A stretch of DNA of 10,448 bases from Eubacteriales Family XIII. Incertae Sedis bacterium. GTDB lineage: Bacteria; Bacillota; Clostridia; Peptostreptococcales; Anaerovoracaceae. Both the position numbers and the translations under genes were made by a program. Shown here one piece after another: positions 7,042 through 10,448 of this stretch. The stretch covers positions 1 through 10,448 of the forward strand of contig JAIRSA010000111.1 in assembly GCA_031255695.1 (NCBI GenBank), written 5' to 3'. The notes beneath the pieces are model-generated. The model was given only the letters and a program-made list of their open reading frames with translations, was not told the DNA's origin and did no database searches. Within the stretch, counting starts at the first letter, position 1; each line of letters opens with the position of its first letter.

Positions 7042-7061
7042 GCGAACCGTTTATGGTTCGC
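7042..7061. repeat. Perfect inverted repeat in the regulator-lysP space
   Basis: GCGAACC (7042-7048) and GGTTCGC (7055-7061) are separated by 6 bp. It is about 200 bp upstream of the predicted lysP start and could be another protein-binding site or a hairpin at the end of the regulator transcript. No T tract is present on either strand. Confidence 0.4.
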
Positions 7062-7172
7062 GCAATGGAACAATACGTCCCGGATCAAGCATATTCAGAA
7101 GCCATGCAGCCGTGCACCCGTGCGCCTATGCGGCGCTGCGGCCATACGGCCATGTGGGATGGCAGACATGCG

Positions 7173-7293
7173 GCCCTGCGGCCACACAGCCCTGCGGCCA
7201 TGCGCCCACACAACCCTGCGGCCCTGCGGCCATGCGCCCACACAACCCTGCGGTCCTGCAGCCACGCGCCCACACAGCCCTACAGCCGTGCGG
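7173..7293. repeat. 32-bp tandem repeat downstream of the sigma-54 activator gene
   Basis: Units beginning gccatgcgcccacacaaccc start at 7197 and 7229, with a degenerate third at 7261, so the period is exactly 32 bp; partial copies flank them. The flanking parts are built from ccctgcgg and gccacacag pieces. Every open frame across it gives a repetitive His/Pro/Cys/Arg-rich peptide, so it is treated as non-coding. Confidence 0.85.
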
Positions 7294-7311
7294 CATAGCA
7301 TGCGGGCAGCG

Positions 7312-9402
7312 TCAGTCGCCCTTTGCCGTCCCGATATTGTATTTCTGCTTCTTCCTGATCAGCTGCGACTGGCTTATGCCCAGATGCGCCGCAGCCTTCC
7401 TCGTATTCTTCCACCTGTTGAGCGCATCCTCTATGAATTTGCGCTCATAGTCCATCATCAGGTATTCCAGGCCGTATTGGCCTTCCTCATCCTCCATTTT
7501 GCCCGTCGGGCGGCTTGCGCCGTGCGGGCTTTGGCTTAGAGCCCTGTAGACATCCTCTTCCCCAATCCTGTCCCCTCTGCTGCTTACCACAATCCTGTGT
7601 ACCGTATTTTCGAGTTCCCTTACATTGCCGGGCCATTCATATGCCAGCATGGCGTCGAATGCCCTGTGGTCAAAACTCTTGGCAATATCATAGCTCTCGT
7701 TGTAGCTGGCCAGGAAATGCTCCGCGAGGCACGTCACGTCCTCCGGGCGCTCCCTGAGCGGCGGTATGTTTATCTCGCATATGTTCAGGCGGTAATAGAG
7801 ATCCTCCCTGAACTTGCCCTCCCGCACCAGCTCCTTGAGGCTGATGTTGCTTGCAGACACGATGCGCACGTTCACGTCGATCTGCTTCATGCCGCCGATC
7901 CTGAAAAACTGGTTCTCCTGCAGCACACGGAGCAGCTTCACCTGTATGGTCGCAGGGAGCAGCCCCACCTCGTCCAGAAACAGTATGCCGTTGTTCGCAA
8001 GCTCGAAATAGCCCGGCTTGCCGTTCGACGCCGCCCCGGTGAAAGCGCCCGCCTCGTATCCGAAGAACTCGGATTCGGCAAGCGTCTCAGGGATCGCCGC
8101 GCAGTTTATCCTTACGCATGCGTTCAGCTTCCTGTTGCTGTTGTTGTGTATGATGCTCAGCACCTTCTCCTTGCCTACCCCCGTTTCGCCAAGGATCACC
8201 ACATTGCAGTCATACTTCGCCACATTCAGCGCTTCGTCCTTGACATTGCGCATCTTGTCGCTCGCGAATACGAAATCGCCCAGCCTACCCTCCTCTGGCG
8301 ATTCATGGCGCGGCTTGCCGCCAGGCAGGCCCCGCCTCACATCTTTGTACTTGGCGTATAGCTTGTGCAGCCTGTCAAGCTCGCCCTTTGTCTCTCTCAC
8401 CAGGTTTATCGTGAACTTTTCGTAATCGTCTGTATATGAATCAAGGGCAAGCGTGTTGATCTCCTTGCCGAGCGATTCGGCGAAGAGCAGCGCAAGCCCA
8501 TGGTTGTTTATGAAGCTGGTGAACACGACCGCGCCGTTTTTCTCCGTAAGCAGGACGCTCACGGCCTCCGCGCCCATCAAGTCGGCGCAGTTGACGCTTA
8601 TGTCGAACAGCCTCTTCTCTTTTTCGTTTATTGTCTTGAAGCTTTTCAGCGGGGCCAATATGTCGATGATATAGACCTCGTCGACGAAGCCCGAAAGCGT
8701 AGACCGTATCTCGGCCTCGGATATGCGCTCCATGCTCTTCTGGTCAAGCGCCGCGACAATGCGGCAGCCGCTGCCGGCCGCCTTCCTGAACACTGCCGCG
8801 TAGAGCGTCGCCGACAGCAGATCGCTTGATAGTATGAGGAAACGCCCGGCCTCCGTCTCGGATGCAATCTGGAATATGCGGTGCAGGGAGCAGGCCTCCT
8901 CGAAAGCGGCCATGGTGTAGCACACCGGGAGTTCGGGCGGCAGATGGATCAGCGGATAGGTGCTCGCCAGTATGGCGTGGCCCTCGACGCTTATCTGCCC
9001 ATAGTTGAAGTCAATGGAGTCTATCCTGTTGAGCCGGATGGGTATGGCGGTCAGTGAGGTTATGCAGATCACTTTGTCGCCAGGCCTGTATAGCCCCTTT
9101 TTCCTGTAGGACCCGCCAGCTTCATCGACAATGCCATAAAAAATCCCCCCGCTCCCAGTGGCGGGGTTATGCAGCTTGCCTCTCCTTTTGACAATATCAA
9201 AAATCTTGGCCTTGATTTTCTGCTCTTCGTATCCACACTCAGAGCAAAGCTGCCTGAAACTGGCCTGCTCGATCTTTATGATCTTGACCTTGACCCGCAG
9301 TTCCCCCTCCCGCGTAGAAATGTCGTTGTCCAGTTTCCATGCGGCAACAGGTATCGCCATCAAAGGCTCGATCGAGCGATCAACCCCAAAGTCTGACATC
9401 AT
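7312..9402 (-). CDS. Sigma-54-dependent activator with a 3,5-diaminohexanoate dehydrogenase-like sensor domain
   Basis: A 696-residue enhancer-binding regulator. Residues 1-340 resemble Kdd, the NAD(P)-dependent L-erythro-3,5-diaminohexanoate dehydrogenase of anaerobic lysine fermentation: GVDRSIEP (6-13), IEQASFRQL (44-52), KAKIFDIVKRRGKLHNPATG then SGG (64-86), GDKV (108-111), and the C-terminal VNCADLMGAEA and SLGKEI. The expected glycine-rich nucleotide motif is replaced by LILSSDLLSATLYAA (189-203). A charged linker leads to a full AAA+ domain: Walker A GETGVGKE (405-412), GAFTGA (452-457, contacts sigma-54), Walker B ILFLDE (473-478), FREDLYYRLN (531-540) and PGNVRELEN (591-599). The end is a Fis-type helix-turn-helix (RKAAAHLGISQSQLIRKKQK). 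Start: ATG 9402 has a G-rich ribosome site about 11 nt upstream; an upstream GTG at 9459 lacks one. lysP is next downstream with a sigma-54 promoter, so it is the likely target. The inducer is inferred, not shown. Confidence 0.88.
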   Translation of the reverse strand: MMSDFGVDRSIEPLMAIPVAAWKLDNDISTREGELRVKVKIIKIEQASFRQLCSECGYEEQKIKAKIFDIVKRRGKLHNPATGSGGIFYGIVDEAGGSYRKKGLYRPGDKVICITSLTAIPIRLNRIDSIDFNYGQISVEGHAILASTYPLIHLPPELPVCYTMAAFEEACSLHRIFQIASETEAGRFLILSSDLLSATLYAAVFRKAAGSGCRIVAALDQKSMERISEAEIRSTLSGFVDEVYIIDILAPLKSFKTINEKEKRLFDISVNCADLMGAEAVSVLLTEKNGAVVFTSFINNHGLALLFAESLGKEINTLALDSYTDDYEKFTINLVRETKGELDRLHKLYAKYKDVRRGLPGGKPRHESPEEGRLGDFVFASDKMRNVKDEALNVAKYDCNVVILGETGVGKEKVLSIIHNNSNRKLNACVRINCAAIPETLAESEFFGYEAGAFTGAASNGKPGYFELANNGILFLDEVGLLPATIQVKLLRVLQENQFFRIGGMKQIDVNVRIVSASNISLKELVREGKFREDLYYRLNICEINIPPLRERPEDVTCLAEHFLASYNESYDIAKSFDHRAFDAMLAYEWPGNVRELENTVHRIVVSSRGDRIGEEDVYRALSQSPHGASRPTGKMEDEEGQYGLEYLMMDYERKFIEDALNRWKNTRKAAAHLGISQSQLIRKKQKYNIGTAKGD

Positions 9403-9487
9403 ATTTGTCTTTACCCCCCTTTTAGACGTCCGCTTATTAATTATTTTATCACTTCCCACAGGATAAGTAAATAGTTTATGTCCAACT

Positions 9488-9516
9488 ATTCAATCAATTC
9501 ATGCAAATATTGTCAA
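9488..9516 (-). promoter_or_regulatory. Candidate sigma-70 promoter for the activator gene
   Basis: On the minus strand TTGACA (9516-9511) is a perfect -35, followed after 17 bp by TTGAAT (9493-9488), 4 of 6 to the -10 consensus. It would start transcription about 80 nt upstream of the ATG at 9402. No sigma-54-type element and no TGTACA site is seen here, so autoregulation through the lysP-type sites is not evident. Confidence 0.5.
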
Positions 9517-9556
9517 TGTCGCCAATAGTGTAATCTTCAATGGCGCAGCGTCAGGG

Positions 9557-9721
9557 GGCGGCCGGAGGCCTTGGCGGGCGGCGGGTGCGCGGGGGCCTTG
9601 GCTGGCAAATGGCGGCCGGAGGCGCCAGCGGGCGGGGCGGGCGGCCGAAGGCCTTAGCTGGCAGAGGATGGCGGCAGAGGGCGGCGGCCCCGCCCCCGCC
9701 CCCCGCAATGCCGCCATTTTT
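9557..9721. repeat. GC-rich repeats and terminator-like fold before the tRNA promoter
   Basis: GGCGGCCGGAGGC occurs at 9557-9569 and 9611-9623 (54 bp apart). GGCCTTGGCTGGCA at 9594-9607 recurs with one change at 9650-9663 (56 bp apart). At the right end ATGGCGGCA (9668-9676) pairs with TGCCGCCAT (9709-9717), which runs into five T residues, resembling a + strand terminator, but no + strand gene precedes it. No gene is seen between 9403 and 9811. Confidence 0.7.
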
Positions 9722-9754
9722 CCGCTTCCGAGCAAAAATTCGGGCAAAATCCGG

Positions 9755-9783
9755 TTGACACTTCCAGCCGTATGGCATATAAT
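9755..9783 (+). promoter_or_regulatory. Consensus sigma-70 promoter of the tRNA-Ser gene
   Basis: TTGACA (9755-9760) and TATAAT (9778-9783), both perfect, are separated by 17 bp. The predicted start is about 20 nt upstream of the mature tRNA end. Confidence 0.92.
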
Positions 9784-9811
9784 AATACTTGCGCTTACAG
9801 CCGAACAATGC

Positions 9812-9903
9812 GGAGAAGTACTCAAGTAGGCTGAAGAGGACGGTTTGCTAAACCGTTAGGCTGGGTTACCGGTGCATGGGTTCGAATCCCATCTTCTCCG
9901 CCA
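9812..9903 (+). tRNA. tRNA-Ser (anticodon GCU)
   Basis: A 92-nt class II tRNA. The acceptor stem GGAGAAG (9812-9818) pairs with CTTCTCC (9893-9899), followed by discriminator G and an encoded CCA (9901-9903). The anticodon arm is ACGGT-TTGCTAA-ACCGT, with anticodon GCT, reading AGC/AGU. A long variable arm (about TAGGCTGGGTTACCGGTGC) marks it as a serine-type tRNA, and the T arm is ATGGG-TTCGAAT-CCCAT. Confidence 0.96.
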
Positions 9904-9925
9904 CCATTACACTCAACAAATGATA

Positions 9926-9960
9926 CAAAACGAGCCGCTCATTCGAGGCGGCTCGTTTTG
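9926..9960 (+). terminator. Intrinsic terminator of the tRNA-Ser gene
   Basis: CAAAACGAGCCGC (9926-9938) and GCGGCTCGTTTTG (9948-9960) are perfect 13-bp arms around a 9-nt loop, 22 nt after the tRNA CCA. The right arm carries TTTT, giving an A/T-flanked GC stem that can work in both directions. Confidence 0.85.
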
Positions 9961-10298
9961 CAAAAGCCGTGTAATTGCGGGCCTTATGCCCTTAGCACGC
10001 TACGAGAGGATATTATTGGCGCGGCAGACACGCTTCAAATTGCCCTACTCCCCTTTGCGGCACTGGGCGAGCCGCACGCGCTGCGGTAACGCGCTCAAAC
10101 GATAACTTCGAGGCAAACGTTTGGTTATCGTTTGCCTATCGTTTAGCATACTATACAAAGGCATAAAGCCCAAAAACCAAATAAAATCAAGGACAGGGCC
10201 GCCAACACCAACGACCGCCACGATATAGTCCGCTTGCGGAACAAAATAGCGGTGCGCGCCGGCGCGGAAAGCGCCAACGGAAAATCGGAGGACCTGCT
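9961..10298. other. Intergenic stretch without a recognised gene
   Basis: No convincing gene is seen on either strand between the tRNA terminator and the ATG at 10299; the short open frames present look like chance. The stretch holds the CGTTT repeat array (10096-10150), a weak -10-like TATACA (10152-10157) and a short hairpin GGCGC-ggaaa-GCGCC (10261-10275) just before the next ribosome site. It lacks the GC-rich tandem repeats of the other intergenic spaces. Confidence 0.5.
10096..10150. repeat. 11-bp CGTTT tandem array with inverted copies
   Basis: Three adjacent 11-bp units, cgtttggttat (10118-10128), cgtttgcctat (10129-10139) and cgtttagcata (10140-10150), share CGTTT in phase with the helix. 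An inverted copy CAAACGATAAC (10096-10106) is the exact complement of GTTATCGTTTG (10124-10134), and AGGCAAACG (10111-10119) is the complement of CGTTTGCCT (10129-10137). This looks like a protein-binding array (operator or iteron type), about 150 bp before the gene at 10299. Confidence 0.6.
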
Positions 10299-10448
10299 AT
10301 GCCAAGTTTGTTGAAATCTCTGTTTGGTGGCGATAAGGCTTCCCAAACCGTCACCGCCGAAAAAGCAGAAGATATATTTGAGTACGGGCGGCTGAAAAAC
10401 CTCATCGGCACAGCCGTGAACGGTTGGGTCGTGAGGTGGACGGACAAG
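10299..10448 (+). CDS. Unrecognised protein, N-terminal 50 residues, cut by the window end
   Basis: An ATG at 10299 has GGAGG (10287-10291) 7 nt upstream, a good ribosome site, and the frame stays open to the window end. It begins MPSLLKSLFGGDKASQTVTA and continues with an acidic helix-like stretch and then LIGTAVNGWVVRWTDK. No signal peptide or membrane segment is seen, and I do not recognise the family. Its codons look less GC-biased than those of the genes at 1-9402. The call rests on the ribosome site and the open frame. Confidence 0.6.
   Translation, partial: MPSLLKSLFGGDKASQTVTAEKAEDIFEYGRLKNLIGTAVNGWVVRWTDK

Noticed and set aside
7011..7301. Several overlapping frames on both strands with His/Pro/Cys/Arg-rich repetitive peptides
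   Set aside because: They exist only because the 32-bp tandem repeat lacks stops; no ribosome site, no family, and all frames look equally repetitive.
9403..9459. GTG start 19 residues upstream for the sigma-54 activator
   Set aside because: No ribosome site before it, while the ATG at 9402 has a G-rich site and aligns with the start expected for a Kdd-like domain.
9668..9721. Intrinsic terminator for a + strand gene
   Set aside because: The arms pair and a short T run follows, but the loop is over 30 nt, it is embedded in repeats, and no + strand gene lies upstream; kept only as a note in the repeat entry.

Overview
The window reads as a chromosomal segment from a GC-rich, probably anaerobic, amino-acid-fermenting bacterium of Bacillota/Clostridia type. 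The basis is strong Shine-Dalgarno sequences (for example AAGGAGGT before lysP), sigma-54 control of amino-acid transport, a tRNA with encoded CCA, and families such as DUF2225, the AMMECR1/Memo fusion and LysP. Genus cannot be read from the sequence. Coding regions are GC-rich. Most intergenic spaces hold GC-rich degenerate tandem repeats, each locus with its own unit. The main exception is the AT-rich space between the divergent genes at 1729 and 2147.

Layout. 1-580 (-): Sfp-type phosphopantetheinyl transferase, C-terminus cut off, with an in-frame Pro/Ala/Gly repeat. 818-1729 (-): AraC-family regulator. 1730-2146: AT-rich divergent control region with candidate AraC sites. 2147-3532 (+): AMMECR1/Memo-like fusion protein. 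3555-4739 (-): cyclic-nucleotide-binding domain fused to DUF2225, convergent with the previous gene. 4740-5055: GC-rich repeats. 5056-6519 (-): LysP lysine permease. 6520-7311: lysP leader with 40-bp hairpin repeats, a sigma-54 promoter, paired enhancer-like sites 21 bp apart, then a 32-bp tandem repeat. 7312-9402 (-): sigma-54-dependent activator. 9403-9811: its promoter, a GC-rich repeat and a consensus sigma-70 promoter. 9812-9903 (+): tRNA-Ser(GCU) with a clear terminator. 9961-10448: different-looking sequence with an 11-bp repeat array and the start of an unrecognised + strand gene.

The most interesting unit is 5056-9402. The activator's first ~340 residues resemble L-erythro-3,5-diaminohexanoate dehydrogenase (Kdd), an enzyme of anaerobic lysine fermentation. 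That enzyme-like part is joined to a complete sigma-54 AAA+ domain (GAFTGA present) and a Fis-type helix-turn-helix. Directly downstream lies lysP, which has a well-spaced -24/-12 promoter and two TGTACA-centred repeats about 120-145 bp upstream of the predicted start site. The inferred circuit is that a lysine-fermentation intermediate is sensed by a retired enzyme domain, which switches on lysine uptake through sigma-54. The family resemblance comes from recognising motifs, not from a database search.
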